Source of the DNA: Methylacidiphilales bacterium
GTDB lineage: Bacteria > Verrucomicrobiota > Verrucomicrobiia > Methylacidiphilales > UBA1321
Reading direction: 5' to 3'
Length of the DNA stretch: 64,000 nt
NCBI GenBank assembly: GCA_026225555.1
Contig: JAMFSY010000074.1
Span: forward strand, 30,766-94,765
Under the pieces are notes generated by a model that was given only the letters and a program-made list of their open reading frames with translations, had not been told where the DNA came from and did not search any database. Both the position numbers and the translations under genes were made by a program. This document shows positions 35,932 to 44,949 of this stretch, one piece after another; the stretch's first letter is position 1; each line of letters opens with the position of its first letter.

Positions 35932-36195
35932 GTGTAGGGTCAGCCCTAGAATTACAAGCACTTACGGAGCAGTGGGTGCCCGGGCGTGCACCAATTCTGC
36001 AAGACCCGGAATTGGCCGCTGTAGTCTCCGCTTGGCCTTCCCTGTCACGGGCGCTCAAGGAAGCCATTCTTGCCATCGTAAAAGCGACGTAGCAATCCCA
36101 ATCTTGGCGAGGCGCACGGCATCGCGGCGGAGCGCCCGAGTCGCGACGGCTTGTTGCACCCCGCCAGTTAAACTAAAGCGCCCTCGGGGCACAAC
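35932..36195. other. Left end of the island without a convincing gene
   Basis: 264 bases between attL and the first operator copy. Open frames here give irregular translations. No gene, hairpin or RNA seen. Confidence 0.5.
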
Positions 36196-36219
36196 GACTA
36201 CTAAGGACTACTTCGTAGT
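36196..36219 (-). promoter_or_regulatory. Island operator, copy 1
   Basis: Minus-strand reading ACTACGAAGTAGTCCTTAGT, then AGTC: a palindrome ACTAC-N3-GTAGT followed by a further half site. It sits at the left end of the island, downstream of the minus-strand gene at 36246. Confidence 0.6.
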
Positions 36220-36245
36220 GCGGGAATGGCGGTGCCAACAAATGA

Positions 36246-36818
36246 TCAATCGTCGCGATTTGGGGCGCGACCCTTTCGCGGCAACTCGCGATCCCAGGCG
36301 TCTAGCCGCTTTTGCGCGTATTCCGCAATCGACTGATTATCATTCTTGGACAGGAGCTGAAGCTTGGCGTATGCCTCTGGCGTACCGATGTCCGCCAGCG
36401 CCCAGGTACACTTACGCGCGACGTTGAAAAACTCGTCATAATGCAGATGCTCATGGATCGTTTGCGCCGCCAGACAGAGCGCGTCAACTGTTCTTGGGTC
36501 CCTTTCCTGCTGGAGAGCGTGTGCCAGATCCTCATTTCGCTGATGGTTGGTACATAGCAACAGTGCGGCCAGAATCGGTGCATAGTCGGGGGGACGCTCG
36601 CAAAAATGAGTGAGATAAACTAGCGCTTCGACGGATTCCCCCTGAAGCCGCTCGGGATGATTGCGAAGAAGGGCGATTGCCGACTCACCCACCTCTTGAG
36701 GCGTTCGACCTAAATCTCGGATGGCGCGCAAAATATCGTCATCGGTGATCTTCAGAGGCTCCTTTCGGAACTTGATTCCGAGAGAGTAAATCTGCTGGCA
36801 TTCGTCTCCACTCAACAT
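36246..36818 (-). CDS. HEAT-like helical protein
   Basis: 190 residues, all helical with Ala/Leu repeats ('PPDYAPILAALLLCTNHQR', 'LEALVYLTHF' type segments) resembling ARM/HEAT repeats without a strict period. No Cys, signal or membrane segment. It is the left-most gene of the island. Unknown role. Confidence 0.55.
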   Translation of the reverse strand: MLSGDECQQIYSLGIKFRKEPLKITDDDILRAIRDLGRTPQEVGESAIALLRNHPERLQGESVEALVYLTHFCERPPDYAPILAALLLCTNHQRNEDLAHALQQERDPRTVDALCLAAQTIHEHLHYDEFFNVARKCTWALADIGTPEAYAKLQLLSKNDNQSIAEYAQKRLDAWDRELPRKGRAPNRDD

Positions 36819-36875
36819 GTTTAAAGTCTACCGCGCCGGCCAGCGTAATAGCGAGTAATCACGGGCATGGCCGTG

Positions 36876-37403
36876 TCAAACATGGCCGGGGTGAAATTTG
36901 AAGATAACGGCAAGCAATACTAATGTGGTCAGAACTACCATGAGAAGGAAAAAGGCGAGGATTACTCCTCCGGTGCGGCATCGGATGTCAGGAGTCTCTG
37001 CGATCACCCTTCGATATTCAGGTGTAAAGATGTAGCGCCCTTTTTTGCACCAAATGGAATACAAAGTCAGGGTACCAAGCAATGTTCCGAAAGGAATAGC
37101 CAACAGACCGACGACAGCCACCAAGCTCCCGATCACAGCCGCGGTAAAAGTCAGGTATCGAAATTGACGCCCGATCCAAAAGAGAAAGACTGCGATTAGT
37201 AGAAGCCCACAGGCGAAAATTGCGAGACCGGCATCAAAGAAGCCAATGTAAAACATTCTTCTCACGAACATCGCCGAAAGTACGACGAGGACCGCAGCCA
37301 ACACGTAATAAATGATCTCAAGCGAACGAAGGTTCGCCTCCTGTTCCAAATGGTCTTGACGTATTTGTCGAACGTCACCGCCGTCACATGTCACCAATCC
37401 CAT
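36876..37403 (-). CDS. Four-TM membrane protein
   Basis: 175 residues with four hydrophobic segments (about residues 25-45, 48-72, 78-110 and 145-170) and a short cytoplasmic loop 'YSIWCKKGRYIFTPEYRRV'. It follows the LemA-like gene on the same strand by 24 bases and may be part of the same transcript. Not recognised. Confidence 0.6.
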   Translation of the reverse strand: MGLVTCDGGDVRQIRQDHLEQEANLRSLEIIYYVLAAVLVVLSAMFVRRMFYIGFFDAGLAIFACGLLLIAVFLFWIGRQFRYLTFTAAVIGSLVAVVGLLAIPFGTLLGTLTLYSIWCKKGRYIFTPEYRRVIAETPDIRCRTGGVILAFFLLMVVLTTLVLLAVIFKFHPGHV

Positions 37404-37427
37404 GAGGTTAGAGTAGCTAATCCTTCG

Positions 37428-38045
37428 CTAGTTACGAGCCGTAGCGTTTGCCACGGTATTGCCAGCGACCGCTTGCGGTGGGAAATAGGCTGTGGCTTTG
37501 AATCCGAAAGCTGACGCATAGAGGACGCCGGGAAAACCCTGGACGTATTGGTCATAAGTCTGTGCCGCTCCGATGAAGCGATTTCGGGCAACCGCGACGT
37601 TGGTCTGAATATTTATCAACCGTCCCGTGAGGTTGCGAAAATCGGTGGTTACCTTCACGTCGTGGTGAATCATCGGGACGGCTACGACATGAAACAGAGA
37701 TTTGGTAAGCACGGTTTGCGCTTGGTCGTATTGGTTTAATCGGCTGGAATCGGTCGGAACTTGCTTGGGATCAAGTCTGAATTTTTCGACCTCGGCTTGT
37801 GCTTGCAGAAGAGTTGCAGTGGCAGAACTGTCAAAATTGGGAGTCGCTGAGGCTGCCTTGACGAACTGAGGAACAAGGTCGGCACGATACTGGTAGCTGT
37901 TATCCGTGTCGGCCCACGCTACATCCACGAGCTTTTCGAGTACTGTAAGCCGCTCGTGAGTGACCACTCCCTGCCACACAATTATTGCGAGAGCTAAAAC
38001 AACGCAGAATGAAACGACGCTGCCACGGTTTATGAGTGTTTTCAT
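37428..38045 (-). CDS. LemA-family membrane protein
   Basis: 205 residues from the ATG at 38045, which overlaps the stop of the upstream gene (ATGA). One N-terminal membrane segment ('VVSFCVVLALAIIVWQGVV'), then a helical bundle with the LemA hallmark 'VDVAWADTDNSYQYRADLV' (WAxVxxxYxxRxDLVP) and 'NRFIGAAQTYDQYVQ'. LemA proteins are helical, exported or membrane proteins of unclear role. Here it is tied to the exosortase operon. Confidence 0.8.
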   Translation of the reverse strand: MKTLINRGSVVSFCVVLALAIIVWQGVVTHERLTVLEKLVDVAWADTDNSYQYRADLVPQFVKAASATPNFDSSATATLLQAQAEVEKFRLDPKQVPTDSSRLNQYDQAQTVLTKSLFHVVAVPMIHHDVKVTTDFRNLTGRLINIQTNVAVARNRFIGAAQTYDQYVQGFPGVLYASAFGFKATAYFPPQAVAGNTVANATARN

Positions 38046-38665
38046 GCGGTTACCATTTTTCTTCCAAAGTTCAACGACATCCGAAGATCTTCCCGGCGGA
38101 AGATCGTTAAAAGCCAAATGAGGGCTGGAATAGATAAGGATAATTGGGTCGTCAACACGTTTCGCGCAACCTCAATAACCTGTTTGGTGACCGGATTAAA
38201 GGCTACGAGACCGATCTCGGAGGATTCGTCCCAAATGGAGAATCCAAGAAACAAAAGTGCGATGACGTAGGCGATGGGAACACCTGTCAAGAGGGCCAGT
38301 CCTTTGCGCCTCCATGAAACCGGCGTAGCCAAAATGAGAGCGATTAATAAGGTGGCCGGGCTCATTCCCATCGTATCAAAATCGACGTTCCGTATTGGCC
38401 CGGAACCGTCAGGATTCATCAGGGCGTTATTGACGATAACAATCCGCGTGTTGTACGGATGAGCCGGGTCGCCGGGCAACGGCTCCACGGTGACGTTATG
38501 CCGGGCATCGTCCGCCCCAAAAATGGCTCGGATAACGCCTTGTGTCGTGTCCACGTAATTCTCGGTGAATCCCCGCCACGGAACCATGAGCAACGCGTAG
38601 ACGAGCACGAGCCGGAACATGAATCCCGCAATAAGATTACGAGAGATGGAGGTCCAGAGATTCAT
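38042..38665 (-). CDS. Exosortase H-associated membrane protein
   Basis: 207 residues from the ATG at 38665, which lies inside the end of xrtH (29-base overlap), so the two are coupled. Three or four hydrophobic segments flank a large loop with 'PYNTRIVIVNNALMNPDG' and 'FDTMGMSPATLLIALILAT'. It matches the small membrane protein regularly encoded next to XrtH. Probably a partner of the exosortase in the inner membrane. Confidence 0.75.
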   Translation of the reverse strand: MNLWTSISRNLIAGFMFRLVLVYALLMVPWRGFTENYVDTTQGVIRAIFGADDARHNVTVEPLPGDPAHPYNTRIVIVNNALMNPDGSGPIRNVDFDTMGMSPATLLIALILATPVSWRRKGLALLTGVPIAYVIALLFLGFSIWDESSEIGLVAFNPVTKQVIEVARNVLTTQLSLSIPALIWLLTIFRREDLRMSLNFGRKMVTA

Positions 38666-39221
38666 GCGTTGCCCATTTAACCCACACGATGCAGAAGCCG
38701 ACAATAGCGGGAATCTGAATGATACCCCAAATCTGCTCGTGCATGACTGTGAAGTAGGACGTGAAGTGGATGCCGGTGAAATAGAGGCTCATGATGCGGA
38801 CAAGGTTCAACGCCGTCATCGCCACGATTCCCACCGCGATGCCAATCAGTTTTCGCGACCACGAGGCCGGAAAGGCAAGGACTGCCGCGCAGTAGATGCA
38901 GGAAAATTCAATGGCAGTGCACGCCGGGAGCACGGTGATGGCGTACTGCGGCGAATAAATAATGCCGTCCGTGACCTGACTTTTCTCGCCAAAGACATTC
39001 AGGATAAAACTGGCTAGCTGGGCGATGCCATGAATAAAGACGGCCATTTGCTTGCTCCAGACTGGAAGCAAAATCACGGTATTGAAAAGAATGGCGAGTC
39101 CCACGAAGGTAAAGCCGAAGCGCCCGATTGCCCTTTTGCTCTCGAACCAGCGCCCAACGGCACCCTGGATCAATAGCTTGGCGCTCGGCTTTGGCTTCGG
39201 TTTTCTTCTGGTGGTGCTCAT
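38637..39221 (-). CDS. xrtH: Exosortase H
   Basis: 194 residues with five or six membrane segments. The transpeptidase-like catalytic residues of the exosortase family are visible: Cys101 in 'LPACTAIEFSCIYC', Arg142 in 'ALNLVRIMSL' and His161 in 'VMHEQIWGI'. XrtH cleaves IPTL-CTERM signals. Its own substrate is encoded 13 bases upstream, and an XrtH-associated protein and LemA-like protein follow, so this is a complete, compact sorting operon, here carried on an integrative island. Confidence 0.88.
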   Translation of the reverse strand: MSTTRRKPKPKPSAKLLIQGAVGRWFESKRAIGRFGFTFVGLAILFNTVILLPVWSKQMAVFIHGIAQLASFILNVFGEKSQVTDGIIYSPQYAITVLPACTAIEFSCIYCAAVLAFPASWSRKLIGIAVGIVAMTALNLVRIMSLYFTGIHFTSYFTVMHEQIWGIIQIPAIVGFCIVWVKWATHESLDLHLS

Positions 39222-39234
39222 TCGTGATGTCGAT

Positions 39235-40926
39235 TCAAGCCGTCAGGCGAGGTTGTTTCTTCATCAGGAATCGGCTCATTCCAACAAACGCGAGTATCGT
39301 CACAACACCATATCCCCACATCGGAAGATTTGGAACTCCGATGCCTCCATTGATCAGCGTAAACTGGCTCTGGCCGTCCTCGCTTTCCGCCGTGACCAAA
39401 CTGCTGCCGGAACCGCTGGAACCCTCCTGAAAATAGATGGTCGCTTGGCCGAGAGAGTTGGTAAGCACTTGCACGATGCCGCTGAATTGTGAACCTCCCG
39501 AGGTAAGAGACAATTCTCCGCTGCCGCTGGTAAGAGTGAAATCAACAAGGGTATTGGCAACAGGATTTCCGCCATTGGAGACCGTGACTGTCAAAGGAGA
39601 GAATTGGTTCCAATGAACCGACTGGTTGTTTCCTGTCGTATCTGCCAGAGACGCAGCAGTTCCACTGTATAAACTCAATTCAAGCGGGCTTGTCGCGTCA
39701 TTGCCTTGAGCACCCAACCCCAGGCGACCGCTTGTATTGTCTCCCCATGCCCATACGTTATCCGACGAATCAACTGCGAGTTGATTGCCGAGGTTGACCA
39801 TTGCTCCAAGACCGCTGATTCGCGCCGGGGTGGCGCTGAAAGTCGTGCTCATCGTCCCATTGCCTAATTCTCCGATGCTGTTGTCTCCCCACGCATACAC
39901 ATTGCCGTTGCTTTCAAGTGCGTAGGAATTCGTGGCCCCCGCTGCAACGGTCACCACGCCGCTGACACCAGATAGTTGAACCGGATAAGCTTGAGCTGTT
40001 CCGCTGGTGTCACCGTTGCCGAGTTGGCCGGTGGTGTTGGCCCCCCACGTCCAGACGTTCCCGTTGTCGTCGATCGCTGCTGTATGGTTGGCTCCAGCCG
40101 ATAGAGCGACGATGCCTGAAAGCGGCTGACTGGCCGAGGCCATGACCTGAACCGGCTTGGTTTCCCATGCCGTCATCGCTCCGTTTCCGACTTGGCCGGA
40201 CGTGTTCGCGCCCCACCCATAGACTGTTCCGGTATTCGTAAGAACTAACGCGTGTGACTGCGAAGTCACCACGGCCACGGCCCCCGTGATGCCAGGAACT
40301 TGCGTAGGCAAACTCTCGTTCGTCGTATTACCGACTCCAAGCTGGCCATTGCCATTCGATCCCCATGCCCACACGTTGCCTTGATTATCGACCGCAAAAC
40401 TATCGTTACCGTCTGCCGCGACGGAGATGATATTCGACAAAAAGCCAGATTGGCCCGAAGGCGCAAGCACCTGAACCGGCGTGCTCGAAGGGGTCGTTGT
40501 GCCATTGCCCAACTCGCCGGCGGAATTGTCTCCTGACGCCCAAACCGAGCCGTCGTTCTTGAGAATGAGCGAGTGCAGCGATCCCGCCGATACGCTGGCG
40601 TTGACCCCGTAATTGACGGAAACCAGATTGCTTGTCGATCCACTCTGAAAAGCCTGCACGTTGAGGGTCGAGTTTTTGGCAATGAGAATCGTGCCACCGG
40701 ATGGCACGCTTTCACTTGCGGTCGTCGGATTACTTCCGTCGGTCGTGAAATAAATTGTTGCCCCGTTGGTTCCATCAGTCACGGTTACGCTTACGGTTTG
40801 AGGCGAGGTGGAAGCCCCGCCCACAGGCGTCACCACCGGATCGTTGACTGTGGCAAAGGCGCTTGATTGCCAAAGCATCAGTTGCGCGGCTGACAGAATA
40901 ATCCAGACCCTAGTTTTCGAGTTCAT
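39235..40926 (-). CDS. RCC1-repeat surface protein with IPTL-CTERM sorting signal
   Basis: 563 residues. Signal peptide at the start ('IILSAAQLMLWQSSAFA'), then a chitobiase-type bacterial Ig/CHB segment ('ATIYFTTDGSNPTTAS'), seven or so RCC1-type repeats of about 50 residues ('VWAWGDNTSGRLGLG'), a C-terminal Ig-like region and the tail 'VPNLPMWGYGV' plus hydrophobic helix and basic end, an IPTL-CTERM variant. It is exported and processed by XrtH encoded next to it. RCC1 propellers of this kind often bind proteins or sugars; the ligand is unknown. Confidence 0.85.
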   Translation of the reverse strand: MNSKTRVWIILSAAQLMLWQSSAFATVNDPVVTPVGGASTSPQTVSVTVTDGTNGATIYFTTDGSNPTTASESVPSGGTILIAKNSTLNVQAFQSGSTSNLVSVNYGVNASVSAGSLHSLILKNDGSVWASGDNSAGELGNGTTTPSSTPVQVLAPSGQSGFLSNIISVAADGNDSFAVDNQGNVWAWGSNGNGQLGVGNTTNESLPTQVPGITGAVAVVTSQSHALVLTNTGTVYGWGANTSGQVGNGAMTAWETKPVQVMASASQPLSGIVALSAGANHTAAIDDNGNVWTWGANTTGQLGNGDTSGTAQAYPVQLSGVSGVVTVAAGATNSYALESNGNVYAWGDNSIGELGNGTMSTTFSATPARISGLGAMVNLGNQLAVDSSDNVWAWGDNTSGRLGLGAQGNDATSPLELSLYSGTAASLADTTGNNQSVHWNQFSPLTVTVSNGGNPVANTLVDFTLTSGSGELSLTSGGSQFSGIVQVLTNSLGQATIYFQEGSSGSGSSLVTAESEDGQSQFTLINGGIGVPNLPMWGYGVVTILAFVGMSRFLMKKQPRLTA

Positions 40927-40984
40927 AGTTATCTAGTTTTGAGGTTTCAAAGTATTCCCTTAATTTTGTCGTATGACAGCGTTG

Positions 40985-41314
40985 CTAACCTTGGCCGGCC
41001 ACAATTTTAGTTTTGCCGGACGAGTATCTCTTGGTTTGGCGACCTGATGTTCCGCCATAACCTTCCCATTCAAAACAAAGTTCATCGAAGGCACTGAATA
41101 TAAGTTCGCTTCCAAGAGATTCGACCGATCCCAACTTCTTGAAATGAAGGTGAAGTTTGCCATCCAAAACGAGCGTAAGCCCTTCTTCGGACTCTTCGAC
41201 CGTCGTGAGTGCATGTTGATTATCATGAGGTCGTCCGAACCAACCATCCGGCAATAATAGGCTTCCGCCCCAATGTTCTTTGAACCACGTTTGGATAGTT
41301 TGAGTGAATTTCAT
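40985..41314 (-). CDS. Probable immunity protein of the RHS toxin
   Basis: 109 residues starting at the base after the RHS stop. It is soluble, with 'LLLPDGWFGRPHDNQH' and a C-terminal 'FEWEGYGGTSGRQTKRY'. Position directly after an RHS C-terminal toxin domain, small size and acidic-aromatic composition fit an immunity protein. The exact immunity family is not certain. Confidence 0.6.
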   Translation of the reverse strand: MKFTQTIQTWFKEHWGGSLLLPDGWFGRPHDNQHALTTVEESEEGLTLVLDGKLHLHFKKLGSVESLGSELIFSAFDELCFEWEGYGGTSGRQTKRYSSGKTKIVAGQG

Positions 41315-43434
41315 TTACCCTCCAGAAGATGAGGCAGGAGTGGATGCTGGGGTAGTCGAGGGTACAGGTACAGAAGCAGGAGCCGGCGGGGGAGTCGGAA
41401 CCTGCCAGTTAGGATCGACCTTGGGAACATACACTTGGTTTCCGCCACCGACCAGCCCGCCTTGCGGTGCAGCAGTACCTTCATATATTGTGGTGCCTTT
41501 TGGAACTACAATCGTGTTGACGTTTTCGGCCGTGTTTCCCCATGCCGGATCGAGCGCACTGTCGATAGTGGATTGAAGCGGGCCAGAGGGCGGGGTTCGG
41601 GTCCAATAAGAACCAAGAGGCCCTGCATTCCCACCGTAAACACGGTACAACGTGGTATCCTCAGTTAGCACTGTTTGAGTATAAGTCGAACTCCTGAATG
41701 TCGCCGCAACGTCCGCGCTGAGAGGACCGGGACCGTTTACCGGATTCCAAGTTACTGAAGTTGAATCTGACACCAGAGTGCTCTCTGGCACGGTTGCGGG
41801 AGCTCCAGCGTCCAGTGCTTCCGGAATAGCAATGCTAAGGCCAAGTGTAAAAGTGCCGATCCCGATGTTTTCCCATCCTTGGGTTGAAGTATCCGTTTGT
41901 ACGTCGTTGCCGAGAGGATTGTAGTAAGAGCTTCCGTCAACTCCGTCAATGCCTCGGGCAATCTGTCCAAATGGAGTAACATAGCCGACTCCGTAGACGA
42001 TTCCGTTTTCGGCGTCGTTGAGCGAGTCGGGGGTTAAGTCGGTGTCATTCTTGGTGAAGGCAACCAATGAATTAAGGACCGAAATCACCGGCGTGGTTAC
42101 CATCTGCTCCAAGAACTCAGCATCTTGGGGATTGCTCTCGTCGCCGAGAAGTGCCGCGTCGGAATTTTCAGCGAGATCATTAAGCCGTTGATCTTCGCTT
42201 TGCTGCCAATTCGATACGGACGTGCTGGCCCTGCCATCGGGGTCGAACGAATTAATGGGATCACCAGCGAAGGCAGAATAGAGGTCCATCGTTGCCGAAT
42301 GGCCAAGGGGATCACATGAAACAAATACGCCGCTTTGCGGATCGTAATAACGAGTTCCTAGATAATAAAATCCGGTTGGGTCAATATAGTGGCCCCGCCA
42401 AGCGAGCACGGTCGCCAAATCATGCGTGCCGTCTATGGGAGAAGCGCTGGTACCAGGCTGTGATCCATAGCCGGAACTACGAACCAAATTCCAATTGACG
42501 CTGCCTCCAGTTACAGTCGCTTCGGTGTGACCGTAAATGTCGGACACAATGCCGGTAGTTGTACCGGCGGTCCCGTTAAATACAGCCTCGATTCCTCCGG
42601 TTCCCTGCAATCCACCATAAGAGCCGTTGATGTCAGGTCCGTGGACGAGCCAATCACGCGCGCCTCCGACAACTGTTACCGCCAACTCTAAGAATTGAAC
42701 ATCAGGGTCGTAGCTTTGCTGGATAACCAAGCCCGTACCGCCTGAACTCGGCTGGTTTGTGGTTTGAAGCCGCCGCCCAAGGCCGTCGTACACTGCCGAC
42801 CATGTAAATCCACTCCCGCTTGTCCGCTGGACGGAAATCAAACGTCCCAAAGCGTCCCATGTTAGCGTATCGGCATTGGTGCTGGGGTTGTGCGTGGCGA
42901 GTTGCCCCATTCCGTCAAAACTCTGATTGACCGGCGTTCCGAGCGGTCCGGTCATCGTTCCTGCCGTGGTGAAACTGCCTAATTGCGCATCGGCGCCGTA
43001 GCTGGAGGTTTCATTACCACTCAGCGAGCCGCTCAGAGTGGCACTAGTGCGTTGGCCGAGGCCGCCTGCGTTATTGCCGTCGAAGACATAGGTCAGGGCG
43101 GCTGTGGACGTGGCAGACGGTGCGAAGCTTTCACTGGTCACATGCCCGCGTGAGTCATATGTGTAAGCTCGGGTTTCATTCCAAGCTCCAGTTCCAGTTC
43201 GATTCGCCGTGTACGCTCCCTGAGTCGAATCCCCACGCCACGATGAAGCACCCTGGGCGGTAAAAAGCTTTTCATCAAGGATGACAGAACTATTCACCGT
43301 CTGCGATTCCTCAGTAATCCGGCCCACCGGATCGCGGCTCAGGATACTCTGGATATGACTCGGGGTTCTGCGCTGCGTTAGCAGTCCGTCCGTCCCATAG
43401 CTGTACTGGTACCCGGCTCCATCCGCTTTTGCAG
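41315..43434 (-). pseudogene. RHS-repeat protein, C-terminal part with polymorphic toxin domain
   Basis: About 700 residues remain: YD/RHS repeats ('ETRAYTYDSRGHVTSE', 'LTWDALGRLISVQR'), the RHS core end ('GTRYYDPQSGVFVSCDPLG') and a variable C-terminus whose last part ('LYRVYGGNAGPLGSYWTR' ... 'VPKGTTIYEGTAAPQGG') looks like a polymorphic-toxin domain, perhaps of ADP-ribosyltransferase type. The 5' end is cut at about 43434, where an unrelated methylase frame begins, so shell, signal and N-terminus are gone. Toxicity of the remnant is doubtful; the immunity gene is intact. Confidence 0.75.
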
Positions 43435-44019
43435 GATGATGATGTCGGTCGTGACCTCGGTATTGGCGTTGCCCTTGAAGGCGGTATTTGGCAGGCGGAT
43501 CGCGGAAACAAGGTCCGCTTGCTTGGCTGCGTACCGTCGAAGGAAGCCAGCCCGTTTGTCGAGAGTGCCCTTCGTCGTGATAAAGGCGATCAGCCCACCG
43601 GGCCTGACCCGTTCGAGCGAAGCGGCAAAGAAGTAATCGTGGATGGGAAATTTGAACGTGTTGAATTTCTTGTCGTATGGCTGGTAATCGCCGAAGGGCA
43701 CATTGGAAATCGCAAGGTCGAAAGCGCCGTCTCCGAGCTGGGCTTCCTCGTATGCACCTTGGCGGATGTCGGCGCCGGGATAGAGGCGCTGGGCCAACCG
43801 TGCCGTTAAGGAATCGAGTTCGATCCCGGTGATGGGAGATTCGGCGTGCATCGCCTCTGGCATGAGACCGATGAAATGACCAAGGCCGCAGGACGGCTCT
43901 AGGATGCGTCCGCTCTGGAATCCGAGGCGTTCCACGGCACCATACATAGCCCGAATGACTTCAGGTGCGGTATAATGGGCATTGAGGGTCGAGGTCCGCG
44001 CGGCATCGAACCCCAACAT
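43435..44019 (-). pseudogene. N6-adenine methylase fragment (Tra-type helicase/methylase)
   Basis: About 195 residues: SAM-binding 'ILEPSCGLGHFIGLMP', catalytic 'ISNVPFGDY' (NPPY-type) and 'PIHDYFFAASLERVRPGG'. This block is typical of the methylase half of large helicase-methylase proteins carried by conjugative elements. The frame starts abruptly at 44019 and runs out of family similarity near 'IILQKR', where it joins the RHS gene. Both ends look truncated. Confidence 0.75.
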
Positions 44020-44049
44020 GACCGCAAACGGTCGCTTCCCCCTCGCTGT

Positions 44050-44634
44050 ATGGCACTTCGATATTCAACAATAATATTGGCTTTGATACTGTCGTTCCCG
44101 GTCTTCGCCGAGACCGGCCCGAACTACAAGGCGATCAAGCAATTTCCCCTCGATGATCGAACCGTCTACCAGATCAAAGTAGGCAAAAATCAGGTCACGA
44201 CGGTGATGTTTCCTAGCTCCATCAGCGCTTTGGAAGGGGCGAACATAACGGCTGATCCAAAATATCCCGCTGCGATATTGCTCAGCCATGCCAAGGATCG
44301 GTATTTCTTCTCCCTTCGGGCGCTGCAGGAGGACGCTTCAGCCAACCTCAATGTCGTCTGGAATCGAAAAACCTACGTGCTCGAAATCCAGAGCGACGAC
44401 CAGCCGTTCAATGCAGTGACGTTCTACCAGCCCGCCGAGCCAGGATCGACCTCGCAGCGAGATAGTCTCGGGCCGGTCAGGCTTCTCGGCTTGCTCGACA
44501 AAGCGAAGGCATACCACCTGATTCAGTCCCAATATCCCGAAGCGATTGCTGACTCTCGGGTGGCTTGTTCGCCGACGATCCGCCGCACAGCGAATCGTCG
44601 CCGCTGCCACCCCTGTTGGGAATCCCAAGATTAA
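44050..44634 (+). CDS. VirB9/TrbG-like conjugation protein
   Basis: 194 residues from the ATG at 44050, with a signal peptide ('STIILALILSFPVFAETG'). 'YQIKVGKNQVTTVMFPSSI' and 'DRYFFSLRALQEDASANL' match the N-terminal domain of VirB9/TrbG, the periplasmic ring component of type IV secretion. The last 25 residues ('CSPTIRRTANRRRCHPCW') look out of frame, so the end may be truncated or frameshifted. Confidence 0.6.
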   Translation: MALRYSTIILALILSFPVFAETGPNYKAIKQFPLDDRTVYQIKVGKNQVTTVMFPSSISALEGANITADPKYPAAILLSHAKDRYFFSLRALQEDASANLNVVWNRKTYVLEIQSDDQPFNAVTFYQPAEPGSTSQRDSLGPVRLLGLLDKAKAYHLIQSQYPEAIADSRVACSPTIRRTANRRRCHPCWESQD

Positions 44635-44637
44635 CTC

Positions 44638-44949
44638 ATGACCATCAGCGATCTCATCCCCACTTTACAGCCGACGGTCGAGACCATTAGCACGCAGTTG
44701 CGATTCATCTGCTTCTTCGTGCTGGTCGTCGCAATGATCGTTCGCACCGGCACTGGTAATACTGACATTACGCATTTGCTGCGCCCGCTGACAACGAACG
44801 CAATTATCTGCGCATTTCTTGCCACGCTTCCATTCTGGTTTAACACCGCACGAGACAGTTTTTGGGCCATTGCCGTCCAGATCCAACAGGATTTTACCGG
44901 CAGTATCGCAGCCACAGGGACGAAGCTTATGCAACATTCGGTCGCGTAA
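44638..44949 (+). pseudogene. TrbL/VirB6-like membrane protein, N-terminal fragment
   Basis: About 100 residues: an amphipathic start, a hydrophobic segment ('RFICFFVLVVAMIVRTG') and a second ('ITHLLRPLTTNAIICAFLA'), resembling the beginning of TrbL/VirB6 channel proteins, which are normally over 300 residues. It follows the VirB9-like gene by three bases. It stops where the opposite-strand VirB4 fragment ends, consistent with a deletion junction at about 44930-44950. Confidence 0.6.

Noticed and set aside
38637..40926. XrtH as the processing enzyme for the PEP-CTERM protein at 34126-35067
   Set aside because: XrtH recognises IPTL-type signals; the PEP signal needs another exosortase that is not in the window.
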